Shown in pieces: positions 35,673 through 45,250 of a DNA stretch of 64,000 bases (position 1 is the stretch's first letter; each line of letters begins with the position of its first letter). Origin of the DNA: Oleomonas cavernae. Its GTDB lineage: Bacteria; Pseudomonadota; Alphaproteobacteria; Zavarziniales; Zavarziniaceae. Below the pieces are notes generated by a model. It made no database searches, had not been told where the DNA came from, and saw nothing but the letters and a program-made list of their open reading frames with translations. Where the stretch lies: assembly GCF_003590945.1 (NCBI RefSeq), contig NZ_QYUK01000008.1, positions 248,001-312,000 of the forward strand, given 5' to 3'. The position numbers and the translations under genes are program-made.

Positions 35673-36266
35673 CTACCGGCTCTGGCAGGACGCCAGCACC
35701 TCGTCGCGGCTGACCTTGCCGTCGTGATCGGCATCGAGGCGCCCGCCGCGTTCGGCCATCTTGGCGATGAATTCATCCTCCGTGACCCTGAAGTCGAGAT
35801 TCTGGTCGGCCGCCATGACCGGGTCGGCGGTGGCCGGGGTCATCTGGAAGCGGCGATGTTCGGGATCGGGCAATTCGCTGCCGCCCGGCGTCTTGGGCGC
35901 CGGCTTGGAGGGTGGCGGCGGTGTCGACAGGGCACCCCGGTACTGGGCCGGATAGACCTTCGCCCGATAGTCGGTGAGTTCGTCCGGCGTGATATAGGCA
36001 CTGCCATCGGCGTCGACGGCCTTGAAGAAGCGCTGGGCATCGGTGCGGGCCTCGGCCAGATCGAGGACGCCGTCCTTGTTGGTGTCGGCCCGGGCGAACC
36101 AGGCGCCGACGGCCTGGGCGCAACTGGCATCGGGATCGTCCACCAGCGGCTCGCCCGCCAGGGTCGACGGCGGGCCGGCAAGGTAGACCGCCCGCGGCTT
36201 GCCACAACCGGCCAGCGGCAGGGCGACGGCCAGCAAGATCAATACCCAGCGCTCTCGTCGCAGCAT
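35673..36266 (-). CDS. EF-hand lipoprotein
   Basis: A 197-residue protein with a signal peptide ending in the lipobox LPLAGC (about residue 22), so it is probably lipid-anchored. Four EF-hand-like loops follow: DTNKDGVLDLAE, DADGSAYITPDE, DQNLDFRVTEDE and DADHDGKVSRDE. Calcium binding in the periplasm is likely; a partner is not known. A Pro-rich linker separates the loop pairs. GAGGGGG lies just before the ATG at 36266. Confidence 0.8.
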   Translation of the reverse strand: MLRRERWVLILLAVALPLAGCGKPRAVYLAGPPSTLAGEPLVDDPDASCAQAVGAWFARADTNKDGVLDLAEARTDAQRFFKAVDADGSAYITPDELTDYRAKVYPAQYRGALSTPPPPSKPAPKTPGGSELPDPEHRRFQMTPATADPVMAADQNLDFRVTEDEFIAKMAERGGRLDADHDGKVSRDEVLASCQSR

Positions 36267-36354
36267 GTGCCCCCTCGACATGGTTAACGGCGCTCGATCC
36301 TAGGGAGCGGGGGCCGGGGCGGCAAGCACGCGAATGCCTGCCGCCCCCGGCATC

Positions 36355-38472
36355 CTAGTTGGCCTTGGCCGGGGTACCGCCCGGCACGTCGCCCTCGTGC
36401 GCCCGCTTGATCACATAGGCATGGATCGCATCGGCATCAGCGTCCGAGAAGACGTCGGCGAAGCTGACCATGCCATTGTCCTTCAGCATGCCGCCCAGCA
36501 CGATTTCCTTCCAGGACTCGTGGATCACCGGGCCGGCATGGCGCAGGTCCGGCAGCACGCCGCCCGAGACCGCGCCGATGCCGTGGCAGACCGCGCAATA
36601 CTGGGCATAGAGCACCTCACCCTTGGCGATCTGTTCGGCCGGCGCCGTGTGGGCCGGCGGCGGCGGGATCGCGGCGGCCAGGTCCTGGGGCGGCAATTGC
36701 GCCGTGCCGCCCACCTTGAAGGTCAGCACCCGGCCGATGTTGGGCAGGTCCGAGGTCTTGGCGGCGCGGCCGAAGGCGAGCGCATAGGCGCCGCCGTAAC
36801 CCGCCACGACCGTGACGTACTGCTGGCCGTCGACGGTATAGGTGATGGGGGCGGCCTGGATGCCGGTCTGGGCCGGGGCCCACCACAGCCGCTCGCCGGT
36901 GCGCGCATCATAGGCGATGAACTTGCCGTCGCTGGTGCCCTGGAACACCAGGTCGCCCGCGGTCGAGAGCACGCCGCCGTTCCACGGGCCCCACAGCTTG
37001 GCCCGCCAGGCTTCCTTGCGCGCCACCGGATCCCAGGCGATCAGCGCGCCCGACACCGACTCAGGGGGCGCATCGATCAGCGGCGCATTGTCCGAACCGG
37101 TGTTCCACTGCTTGCGGTGATAGACGAACTTGGCCTCGGGCGTGTAGAGGCCGGGGATTTCCTGGGTCGGGATATAGACCAGCCCGGTCTTGGGGCTGAA
37201 CGACATCGGCTGCCAGTTGTGGCCGCCGATGGCGGAGGGATAGACCAGCGCCGGCTTCTCGGCCCAGCTGGCTTCCGGGTTTTCGACCGGCCGGCCGGTT
37301 GCCAGGTCGACATGGGTCGCCCAGGTCGCCTGGACATATTTGTCGGCCGAGAGCAGCTTGCCGGTCTCGCGGTCGAGGACGTAGAAGAAGCCGTTCTTGG
37401 GCGCCTGCATGATGACCTTGCGGGGTTTGCCCTCGATCGTCAGCTCGGCCAGAATCAGGTGCTGGGTCGCGGTGTAATCCCAGGTATCGCCGGGTGTCGT
37501 CTGGTAGTACCACTTCATGCGGCCGGTATCGGGATCGATCGCCAGGATCGACGACAGGAACAGATTGTCGCCGCCGCCCGGGCTGCGGACATGGCGGGCC
37601 CAGGGCGAACCGTTTCCGGTGCCGACGTAGAGCAGGTTGAGGTCGGGGTCATAGGCCATGGAATCCCAGGCCGTGCCACCGCCGCCCACCTTCCACCACT
37701 CGCCGGTCCAGGTCTTGGCCGCCGCTTCCATCTCCGGGCTCTCGAAGGGTTTCGCCGGATCGCCGGGGACGGTGTAGAAGCGCCACAGCTTGTTACCCGT
37801 GGCGGCATCATAGGCGGTGAAATAGCCGCGCACGCCGTATTCGGCGCCGCCGTTGCCGATGATCACCTTGCCTTTGACCACGCGCGGCGCGCCGGTGATG
37901 GTGTAGGGCCAGGGGCCTTCGCCTGCCTTGGTGTCGATTGCCCAGGCGACCTTGCCGGTCGCAGCGTCCAGCGCCACCAGGCGGCCGTCCAGGGTGCCCG
38001 AATAGACCTTGCCCTGCCACACCGCGACGCCGCGGTTGACCACGTCGCAGCAGGCGAACTTGCCGTATTCCTTGGGCACCTCGGGATCATAGGTCCACAA
38101 TTCCTTGCCGGTGCGCGCATCGAGCGCGGTCACGATCGACCAGGGCGCGGTCACATACATGACCCCGTCGACCACGATCGGCGTCGCATGGTGACCACGG
38201 TTGCCGCCGGTGTCGTAGGACCAGGCCAGGCCCAGTTGCTTCACGTTGCCGGCGTTGATCTGGTCGAGCGGGCTGTAACGCTGTTCGGAATAGGTGCGCC
38301 CATGGCTCATCCAGTTGCCCGGCTCGCGATCAGCTCCGACGATTCGAGGGCCATCGACGGCCGCGGCACTCGGGGGCGGCGGGGGTGGGATATCCGCCAG
38401 GGCGATACTGGCAAACAAGGCGGAACAGGCGAGCGCCACCAGAGCGGCGCCACGGGTGCGGCTGTGCAACAA
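36355..38472 (-). CDS. PQQ-dependent quinohemoprotein alcohol dehydrogenase
   Basis: A 705-residue periplasmic enzyme. A signal peptide (about 1-26) leads into an eight-bladed propeller. The vicinal disulfide pair C141-C142 (FACCDVVNRG) that stacks on PQQ is present, as is the WDYTATQ segment with an active-site Asp. A C-terminal cytochrome c domain has CAVCH at 626-630 and a likely axial Met near 668. This is the type II (ethanol/higher alcohol) layout, passing electrons from alcohol to the respiratory chain. No PQQ-synthesis genes are in the window. Confidence 0.9.
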   Translation of the reverse strand: MLHSRTRGAALVALACSALFASIALADIPPPPPPSAAAVDGPRIVGADREPGNWMSHGRTYSEQRYSPLDQINAGNVKQLGLAWSYDTGGNRGHHATPIVVDGVMYVTAPWSIVTALDARTGKELWTYDPEVPKEYGKFACCDVVNRGVAVWQGKVYSGTLDGRLVALDAATGKVAWAIDTKAGEGPWPYTITGAPRVVKGKVIIGNGGAEYGVRGYFTAYDAATGNKLWRFYTVPGDPAKPFESPEMEAAAKTWTGEWWKVGGGGTAWDSMAYDPDLNLLYVGTGNGSPWARHVRSPGGGDNLFLSSILAIDPDTGRMKWYYQTTPGDTWDYTATQHLILAELTIEGKPRKVIMQAPKNGFFYVLDRETGKLLSADKYVQATWATHVDLATGRPVENPEASWAEKPALVYPSAIGGHNWQPMSFSPKTGLVYIPTQEIPGLYTPEAKFVYHRKQWNTGSDNAPLIDAPPESVSGALIAWDPVARKEAWRAKLWGPWNGGVLSTAGDLVFQGTSDGKFIAYDARTGERLWWAPAQTGIQAAPITYTVDGQQYVTVVAGYGGAYALAFGRAAKTSDLPNIGRVLTFKVGGTAQLPPQDLAAAIPPPPAHTAPAEQIAKGEVLYAQYCAVCHGIGAVSGGVLPDLRHAGPVIHESWKEIVLGGMLKDNGMVSFADVFSDADADAIHAYVIKRAHEGDVPGGTPAKAN

Positions 38473-38574
38473 GATCTCCTCCCCTATTTTGTTTTCTTAT
38501 AGGGATGCGCACGGTAGCGCCGCCTTTGCCATCCGGCAATGGTGAACAAGGCGTCAACTTTGTGGAAAAAAACT

Positions 38575-38677
38575 CCCTCTCCTCCACGGGAGGAGAGGGC
38601 GGGGTGAGGAGGTCGCGGGCGTCAAGACCCGGCCTGCCCACCTCCCCCGGCCCCTCCCCCCAATGGGCGGAGGGGAG
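38575..38677. repeat. Imperfect palindromic intergenic repeat, CCCTCTCCTCC type
   Basis: CCCTCTCCTCCACGGGAGGAGAGGG at the left end is itself a stem-loop, and the right end CCTCCCCCGG ... GGCGGAGGGGAG is partly complementary to the left. It lies between the divergent-strand repeats of the RND and PQQ genes; same family as 346. Confidence 0.7.
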
Positions 38678-38683
38678 ACTTTG

Positions 38684-41600
38684 CTATTCTGCCGGCTGGC
38701 GCTGCACCGTGGTGAAGGGCTCGTCCTCCTGCCAGCGGCGCGGCCGGGCTAGGAGCAGGTACATGGTGGGCACCACGAACAGGGTCAGCAGGGTGCCGAA
38801 GCTCATGCCGCCGACGATCACCCAGCCGATCTGCTGGCGGCTTTCGGCCCCTGCCCCCGTGGCCAGGGCCAGCGGCACGGCGCCCAGGACCATGGCGCCG
38901 GTGGTCATCAGGATGGGGCGCAGGCGCAGGGTGGCCGCCTCGATCACCGCGTCGATCTTGGCTTTGCCCTCGTCGCGGATCTGGTTGGAGAATTCGACGA
39001 TCAGGATGCCGTGCTTGGTGATCAGGCCGACCAGGGTGACGAGGCCGATCTGGCTGTAGACGTTCAGGGTGCCCCCGGTGATCAGCAGGGTGAGCAGCGC
39101 GCCGGCCACGGCCAGCGGCACGCTCAACATGATGATGAAGGGATCGACCCAGCTTTCGAACTGCGCCGCCAGCACCAGGAAGATGAAGGCGATGGCCAGC
39201 AGGAAGGTGATGTAGGCACCGCCCGAGGAGGTGCGGTATTCCCGGCTGATGCCCGACAGGTCGGCCTGCGCCGTATTGGGCAGGATGCGCTCGGCCGCGG
39301 CATCGAGATAGTCCAGCGCTTCGCCCAGGGTGTAACCGGGCGAGACCGAGCCGGAAATGGTCGCGGCGCGCAGCTTGTTGAAATGGTTGAGGTCGCGCGG
39401 CGCCGTCGTCTCCTTCAAGGTGACGACGTTCGACAGGGGGATCATGGTCGCGCCGTCGCCGCCGCGGACATAGATCGCATCGATGTCGTCGGGCCGGCGC
39501 CGCTCGTCGGTCTCGATCTGCACGATCACGTCATACTGCTTGCCGGCATATTTGTAGCGGGTGACCTGGCGGCCGCCCAGCAGGCTTTCCAGGGTGCGGC
39601 CCACCTGCTCGACATCGAGGCCGATGTTGGAGGCCTTGTCGCGGTCGAGCTCGATGCGCAGTTCCGGCTTGTTCAGCTTCAGGTCGGAATCGACATTGGT
39701 GAAGATCGGGCTCTTCATGACCTCGGCCACCAGGGCGTTGGTCATGGCGTCGAGTTCCTCGTAACTGCCCGAGGTCTGCACCACGAAGCTGACCGGACGA
39801 TCGATGAAGCCCTGGCCCAGCGACGGCGGGTTGATCGGGAAGGCCATCACCCCGGGCAGGCCGAAGAACGGGCCGCCCAGTTCGGCGGCGATCGCCTGCT
39901 GCGACCGGCTGCGGTTCGACCAGTCGGTCAGCACGATCGGGGCGATCGCCTGATTGACCGTCTCGATGCCGGGAATCATCACCACCGTCTCGACTTCCGG
40001 CACGGCCGACAGGATCCCCTCCATGCGCTTGGCATAATCGGTGGTGTAATCGATGGTGGCGCCCTCCGGCCCCAGCATCACCGCGAAGACCAGGCCGCGG
40101 TCCTCCGACGGGCTGAGTTCGGAATCGAGCCCGGAGAGCATGATGAAACCGCCCAGGCCGACCACGACCATGGCGGCGATCACCAGGGCCGGCGCCTGCA
40201 AAGCGGCCGCAAGGGCCCGCCGGTAGCCGGTATTGAGCGCCTGGAAGCCCCGCTCGAACGCCTTGTAAAGACGCCCGTGATTGTCCTGGTGACGCAGGAT
40301 CAGCGACGACATCATGGGCGACAGGGTCAGCGCGACAAAGCCGGAGATCAGCACCGCGCCGGCCAGGGTCAGGGCGAATTCCATGAACAGCTTGCCGGTG
40401 CGGCCTTCCTGGAAGGCGACCGGCGTGAACACGGCGACCAGGGTCAGGGTCATGGCGATGACCGCGAAGACGATCTCGCGGCTGCCCTGCAGGGCGGCGC
40501 GGAAGGGCGGCATGCCCGCCTCGACATGGCGGGCGATGTTCTCCATCACCACGATCGCATCGTCGACCACCAGGCCGACGGCCAGCACCACCGCCAGCAG
40601 GGTCAGGGTATTGATGCTGAAGCCGAACAGCAGCATCAGCGAAAAGGCGCCGATCAGCGACACCGGGATGGTGACGAGCGGGATCAGGGTCGCGCGCAGG
40701 CTGCGCAGGAAAATGAAGATGACGATGATGACCAGGGCCACCGCCTCGCCGATGGCATCGATCACGGCATCGATCGAGCGTTCGATGAAGACGTTGGAGT
40801 CGTAGTTGACCTTCAGGGTCATGCCCTGGGGCAGCGCGTCGAGAATGCCGGGAACCGCCTCGGTCACCGCCTTGCTGACGTCGAGCGGGTTGGCGGTCGA
40901 CTGCTTGATCACGCCGACGCCGACCGCGGTCTTGCCGTTGATGCGGAAGTTCACCCTTGTGTCTTCGGCTTCGATACGAGCGCGGCCGATATCGCCGATG
41001 CGCACCGGATAGCCTTCGACCTCGCGGATGATGATGGCCTCGAAGCGCTCGGGCGAGGCGATCGAGGTATCGGAGGTCACCGTCATCTCGCGGTCGCGGG
41101 CCTCGATGCGGCCCCCGGGAACCTCGACATTCTGGGCCCGCAGCGCATCCTCGACATCCTGGGTCGTCACCTCGTAGGCGGCGAGCTTGGCCGGATCGAG
41201 CCAGATGCGCATGGCATAGCGGCGCTCGCCGAACACCCGCACCTCGGCCACGCCGGGCAGGGTCTGCAGGCGATCCTTGACCAGGCGGTCGGCCACGTCC
41301 GAGATCACCAGCTCGTTGTGGCGGTCCGAGGTCATGCCGAGGAACATGATCGGCGTCGCATCGGCCTCGACCTTGGAGATCACCGGCTCCTCGATCTCGG
41401 TCGGCAGGTCGCCGCGCGCCCGGCCGATGCGATCGCGCACGTCCGCGGCGGCGGCATCGACATCGCGGTCCAGCCGGAAGCGGATGGTGACCTGGCTCAT
41501 CTCCTGCTTGCTGGCCGAGGACAGGTATTCGATGCCCTCGATGCCCGACAGCGCCTCTTCGATCGGCTGGGTCACCTGGCTTTCGATGATCTCGGCCGAG

Positions 41601-41761
41601 GCCCCGCGATAGGTGGTCTCGATGTTGATCACCGGCTCGTCGATCTTGGGATATTCGCGCAACGTCAGGCGCGAATAGGCCATGAAGCCGATCAGGATCA
41701 GCACGATCGACAGGACGGTGGCGAAGATCGGCCGGCGGATGCAGAGTTCGGACAGGCTCAT
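38684..41761 (-). CDS. RND efflux pump permease (HAE1/AcrB type)
   Basis: A 1,025-residue inner-membrane pump with 12 expected helices and two large periplasmic loops. Family signatures are MSLSELCIRRPIFATVL at the start, GLVVDDAIVVMENI with the proton-relay Asp pair, and LAAQFESWVDPFIIMLSVPLA. It exports hydrophobic compounds with the adaptor encoded four bases upstream; the outer-membrane channel is not in the window. MdtB/C-like relatives are the closest in motif. Confidence 0.9.
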   Translation of the reverse strand: MSLSELCIRRPIFATVLSIVLILIGFMAYSRLTLREYPKIDEPVINIETTYRGASAEIIESQVTQPIEEALSGIEGIEYLSSASKQEMSQVTIRFRLDRDVDAAAADVRDRIGRARGDLPTEIEEPVISKVEADATPIMFLGMTSDRHNELVISDVADRLVKDRLQTLPGVAEVRVFGERRYAMRIWLDPAKLAAYEVTTQDVEDALRAQNVEVPGGRIEARDREMTVTSDTSIASPERFEAIIIREVEGYPVRIGDIGRARIEAEDTRVNFRINGKTAVGVGVIKQSTANPLDVSKAVTEAVPGILDALPQGMTLKVNYDSNVFIERSIDAVIDAIGEAVALVIIVIFIFLRSLRATLIPLVTIPVSLIGAFSLMLLFGFSINTLTLLAVVLAVGLVVDDAIVVMENIARHVEAGMPPFRAALQGSREIVFAVIAMTLTLVAVFTPVAFQEGRTGKLFMEFALTLAGAVLISGFVALTLSPMMSSLILRHQDNHGRLYKAFERGFQALNTGYRRALAAALQAPALVIAAMVVVGLGGFIMLSGLDSELSPSEDRGLVFAVMLGPEGATIDYTTDYAKRMEGILSAVPEVETVVMIPGIETVNQAIAPIVLTDWSNRSRSQQAIAAELGGPFFGLPGVMAFPINPPSLGQGFIDRPVSFVVQTSGSYEELDAMTNALVAEVMKSPIFTNVDSDLKLNKPELRIELDRDKASNIGLDVEQVGRTLESLLGGRQVTRYKYAGKQYDVIVQIETDERRRPDDIDAIYVRGGDGATMIPLSNVVTLKETTAPRDLNHFNKLRAATISGSVSPGYTLGEALDYLDAAAERILPNTAQADLSGISREYRTSSGGAYITFLLAIAFIFLVLAAQFESWVDPFIIMLSVPLAVAGALLTLLITGGTLNVYSQIGLVTLVGLITKHGILIVEFSNQIRDEGKAKIDAVIEAATLRLRPILMTTGAMVLGAVPLALATGAGAESRQQIGWVIVGGMSFGTLLTLFVVPTMYLLLARPRRWQEDEPFTTVQRQPAE

Positions 41762-41765
41762 GGCA

Positions 41766-42866
41766 TCAGCCCCCGTTCGGAACGGCGCCGGGCGCCTGGC
41801 CGGCGACGGGCGCCAGGTCGATCAGTTGCACCGGCGTATCGGGGCCCAGCTTGAGCTGACCATCCAGGACCACGACATCGCCTGGCGCCAGCCCCTCGCG
41901 GACCTCGACCAGGCCTTCATGGCGAACGCCGAGGGTTACCTTGACGAATACCGCCTTGCCCTCGACCACCTTGAACACGAAGCGGTCACTGCCTTGCGAG
42001 ACCAGCGCGCGCTCCTCCACGAAGACCGCGTTCGGGCGCTTCTCGACGATCAGCTCGACGCGGGCGAACATGCCCGGGTGCAGGCGCTGATCGTCATTGG
42101 GCACGCGGGCACGGACCAGCAGCGAGCGGCCGGCGGCATCGACACGCGGATCGATCGCGAAGATCTCGCCGCTGAAAACCTCGCCCGGCATGGCATCGAC
42201 GGTCAGGCGGATCGCCTGGCCGATGGCGACACGGGCCAGCACCCGCTCGGGCACGCGGAAATCGACCTTGATGACCTGGGTGTTCTCGAGGTTGGTGATC
42301 GCCGTGCCGGTATCGAGATAGGCGCCGGGGCTGACCTTCCACAGGCCCAGCTTGCCGGGGAAAGGTGCGACCAGCTTGGTCTTGCCGATCAGGGTCTGGG
42401 CGGTGGCGACCGCGGCCTCGGCCGTGCGCAACGCCGCCAGTGCCTCGTCGCGCTCGCGCCCGGTGCCAAAGCCGCGATCGCCCAGCTTGTCGGCCCGGGC
42501 ATAGTTCGACTTGGCGACGGCCAGTTCCGCCAGGGCCTGGGACAATTGCGCCTGATAGAGCCCGTCGTCGAGTTCGGCGATGACCGCGCCGGTGTCGACG
42601 AAGGCATTCTCCTGCGCGGTCAGCGACCTCAGCCGTCCCTCGATCTCCGAGGCGACGATGATCGCGGCATTGGCCTCGGTATTGCCGACGGCGCGGATGG
42701 TCTCGATCGCCTCGGCCACGGTCACCGGGGCGGCGACCACCGGCACGGGGCCCATGTTCCAGCCGGCCTGCGCCGGGGGCGCAGCATCACGGCCGAATTG
42801 CCACCAGGCTGCTGCAGCAACGGCGCCTGCGATGATGATGACGGCTGCTGCGGTGCTTTTTTTCAT
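41766..42866 (-). CDS. RND periplasmic adaptor (membrane fusion protein)
   Basis: A 366-residue HlyD/AcrA-type adaptor. One N-terminal helix (AAVIIIAGAVAAAAW) anchors it. The lipoyl halves (IEGRLRSLTAQENAFVDTGAVIAELD and KLVAPFPGKLGLWKVSPGAYLDTG) flank an alpha hairpin, then a beta-barrel (VIKVDFRVPE). It bridges the RND pump and an outer-membrane channel. First gene of the two-gene unit. Confidence 0.9.
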   Translation of the reverse strand: MKKSTAAAVIIIAGAVAAAAWWQFGRDAAPPAQAGWNMGPVPVVAAPVTVAEAIETIRAVGNTEANAAIIVASEIEGRLRSLTAQENAFVDTGAVIAELDDGLYQAQLSQALAELAVAKSNYARADKLGDRGFGTGRERDEALAALRTAEAAVATAQTLIGKTKLVAPFPGKLGLWKVSPGAYLDTGTAITNLENTQVIKVDFRVPERVLARVAIGQAIRLTVDAMPGEVFSGEIFAIDPRVDAAGRSLLVRARVPNDDQRLHPGMFARVELIVEKRPNAVFVEERALVSQGSDRFVFKVVEGKAVFVKVTLGVRHEGLVEVREGLAPGDVVVLDGQLKLGPDTPVQLIDLAPVAGQAPGAVPNGG

Positions 42867-42960
42867 TGTACGCAGACCTTGTTATCCCTGCCCGGTGTAC
42901 CGGGCGGTCGACAAAATCGCACAACCAGCGGCACAGCCGCAACCGCTGATGCATCCGCCG

Positions 42961-43701
42961 TCAGTCCTTGGGCCGCTTCGGCCCGAAAGGCTTCAACTTC
43001 AGCTTGGTCTGGTGATCGGGAATGCCTTTGCCACCCTCGCTGTTGCGGCCCTGGAAATAGGTCTTCTGCCAGCCCTGGCGATTGGCCTCGGTGCCCTGGA
43101 CCGGCAGGTCCTTCAGGAACTTGTTGCGCCCGTCCGACCATTCCTTGAAGGCGGCCAGCAGATCCGGCTCGTCGGCCAGGCGCATGACCTCGGGCTCGAC
43201 CGCTTCGACCATGCCGCGCGGCACCGGGAACAGGAAGGCGAAGGGCTCTCCTTCCTCGAACACCACGGGAATGCCGGGCGCCGTGAAGCGCCAGTTCATG
43301 GTGAAGGTCGCCGCCGACCAATCGGTCTCGATGATCCCGGTCAGGGGCACCAGGCCGTGCTTGGCCTCGTTGGGGGACCCCGTGACATAGAGGTTCCAGC
43401 CCGGCTCGGTCACGAACAGCGAATGGACGTGGAAGGTCAGGATCCCTGAGCCGAAGTGGCCGATCGCCACCTGCCCCGCGCCCGGGCCGGTCACCTTGAC
43501 CGAGGTGGGCTCCTTGCCCCCGTTCCACACCGCCTCGATGCGGGCCGGGCACAACAGCTCCCAGCCATGGGCATTGGCGATGTTCAGGGGCAGGCAGCGA
43601 TAGGCGAAGGACAGCGGCGTGCCGTCCATCCAGTCGCGCGTGGCCGGGGCCACCCTGATCAACGGCTTGTGGTCCCCGATGGTATAGCAGACGAGACGCA
43701 T
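42961..43701 (-). CDS. DUF6065 family protein
   Basis: A 246-residue soluble protein resembling DUF6065: an N-terminal APATRDWMDGTP, YRCLPLNIANAHGWEL, and a middle FGSGILTFHVHSLFVTEPGWNLYVTGSPN. No catalytic motif is evident. DUF6065 members turn up near secondary-metabolite and tailoring genes; nothing here supports such a role. Ends 95 bases before the adaptor gene on the same strand, with a 7-bp palindrome (42890-42905) in between. Confidence 0.7.
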   Translation of the reverse strand: MRLVCYTIGDHKPLIRVAPATRDWMDGTPLSFAYRCLPLNIANAHGWELLCPARIEAVWNGGKEPTSVKVTGPGAGQVAIGHFGSGILTFHVHSLFVTEPGWNLYVTGSPNEAKHGLVPLTGIIETDWSAATFTMNWRFTAPGIPVVFEEGEPFAFLFPVPRGMVEAVEPEVMRLADEPDLLAAFKEWSDGRNKFLKDLPVQGTEANRQGWQKTYFQGRNSEGGKGIPDHQTKLKLKPFGPKRPKD

Positions 43702-43734
43702 GAGCAGACCCTGGAAAGCCGGAACGCCGGCGGA

Positions 43735-44922
43735 TTATAGCGTGATGGGTCGACCGTCCCAGCGCCGATCGAGGGCAATGGCGAGGATGGCGGAAAGCGC
43801 GCAGAAACCTGCCATGATCGCGAAAATCGCGCCACCCGCCACGGCGTAGAGCGGCCCCAGCGCCATGGTCGTGGCCGCCACCGCGACCGAAATCCCGACC
43901 GAGGAATAGAGGCCCTGGGCCGTTGCCGTCAGGTCGGGGGGAATCGCGCGGGGAATGAAATGCATGGCGCCCAGGTGAGCGAAGGCAAAGCTTGCCGCGT
44001 GCAGCCAGTTGACCGCCAGCAGGGCGGCCACGTCCGTGGTCATGGCGATCACGCCCCAGCGCAGGATGCCGCCGAAGCCCGCGACGACGATCAGGGTGGT
44101 CGGCCGCAGGCGATTGACGAAGCGGGCGGAAATGGCAAACAGAACGATTTCCGCCAGCACCCCTTCCGACCAGATCAGGCCGATGGTGAAATCGCTCAAC
44201 CCCGCCTTCTGCCAGTAGAGGGCCGAGAAGGTGTAGTAGGCCGCGTGGCTGCCCTGAACCAGGGCATTGGCCCCCAGGAACAGCAGGAACACCGGATTGC
44301 GCAGAAACGCCGCCACGGCGCCCCGGCGGCGCACGGCCGGCAGCGGGACCCGCACATCCGGCAGCAGCCAGGCCGAGGCGGCGGTCAGGCCCAGTGTCCC
44401 GATCGCGACCCAGATCACGCCTTCAGGCCCGGTCATCGGCGTCAGCCGGCCCACCACCAGGGTGGCGGCGATGAAGGTGACCGAGCCCCACAGGCGGACG
44501 ATGCCGTAGTCGTAGCCGCGCTGATAGGCAGCGAGCACGCCCAGGTTCTCGGTCAGCGAGACCTGGGCGGGGTAGAACAGGCTGGCAATCACATAGGCGC
44601 CCAGCAGGGCGAAGAAGCCCTGCGCCGGCAGCAGCAGCAGGAACGACAGGAAGCTGATGACCGTCAGCCCCATCAGGATGCGCCGGCGTTCGCCCAGCCG
44701 ATCGGCCAGGCGGCCGAAGCCGGTGTTGCCAAAGATCCGCACCACCTGCCCCGCCCCCAGCACCAGGCTGATGTCGATGGGATCGAGGCCGCGATGGGCC
44801 AGCCAGACCGGCAGGAAGGGCACGATGACGCCCAGCGCGGAAAACGACACCGCATAGAAGAACGCCATGCGCACGGCCACCGGCAGGCGACGCCGCAGCG
44901 GCTCGCGGGCGGCGCTCTCCAT
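43735..44922 (-). CDS. MFS transporter
   Basis: A 395-residue permease with 12 predicted helices. FYAVSFSALGVIVPFLPVWLAHRGL and GRLADRLGERRRILMG (loop 2-3 motif) are the major facilitator signatures; the pattern fits the LacY/HcaT-like branch (MFS_1_like). Substrate unknown. The ATG at 44922 follows GAGGAAAC. It diverges from the toxin-antitoxin pair, so the palindrome at 44970 may touch its promoter too. Confidence 0.85.
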   Translation of the reverse strand: MESAAREPLRRRLPVAVRMAFFYAVSFSALGVIVPFLPVWLAHRGLDPIDISLVLGAGQVVRIFGNTGFGRLADRLGERRRILMGLTVISFLSFLLLLPAQGFFALLGAYVIASLFYPAQVSLTENLGVLAAYQRGYDYGIVRLWGSVTFIAATLVVGRLTPMTGPEGVIWVAIGTLGLTAASAWLLPDVRVPLPAVRRRGAVAAFLRNPVFLLFLGANALVQGSHAAYYTFSALYWQKAGLSDFTIGLIWSEGVLAEIVLFAISARFVNRLRPTTLIVVAGFGGILRWGVIAMTTDVAALLAVNWLHAASFAFAHLGAMHFIPRAIPPDLTATAQGLYSSVGISVAVAATTMALGPLYAVAGGAIFAIMAGFCALSAILAIALDRRWDGRPITL

Positions 44923-44969
44923 GGGATGGTTTCCTCGGGACTTGTTGATTTCCGGCCCGGCCATCCTAA

Positions 44970-44987
44970 TGTAGTGACATCACTACA
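44970..44987. promoter_or_regulatory. Putative antitoxin operator
   Basis: TGTAGTGA-CA-TCACTACA has 8-bp perfect arms with a 2-base spacer, 18 bases upstream of the antitoxin ATG. It matches the usual position and form of Phd/VapB autoregulatory sites. Confidence 0.65.
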
Positions 44988-45004
44988 AGCAAGAGGAGGC
45001 GGCG

Positions 45005-45250
45005 ATGAAAACCGTGTCCGCCCGCGAGGCGAACCAGCATTTTTCCAAGCTCCTGGCGGAAGTCGAGGCCGGCCGCGAGGTGATCATCACCAAATACGGC
45101 AAGCCCGTCGCCAAGCTGGGCCGGGTCGTGCCCAAGGAGGATACGCCCGAGCGGCGCGCGGCGATCGAGAAAATGATCGCGCGGATGCAGGAAGGGGCCG
45201 ATCTGGGCGGTGCCAAGTTCGATCGCTCGAAGGACTATGACCGCCAGTGA
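45005..45250 (+). CDS. Phd/YefM-type antitoxin
   Basis: An 81-residue protein. KTVSAREANQHFSKLLAEVEAGREVIITKYGKPVAKL is the Phd/YefM DNA-binding fold, and the C-terminal 35 residues form the flexible acidic/basic tail that usually wraps the toxin. It overlaps the toxin gene by four bases and probably represses its own operon through the palindrome at 44970. GAGGAGG precedes the ATG. Confidence 0.9.
   Translation: MKTVSAREANQHFSKLLAEVEAGREVIITKYGKPVAKLGRVVPKEDTPERRAAIEKMIARMQEGADLGGAKFDRSKDYDRQ

Noticed and set aside
36334-38502. A 722-codon open frame on the plus strand
   Set aside because: Antisense to the PQQ dehydrogenase, with shadow-frame composition.
39011-41854. A 947-codon open frame on the plus strand
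   Set aside because: It is antisense to the RND permease, is rich in Gly/Asp/His/Arg as expected of a G+C-rich shadow frame, and has no recognisable domain.
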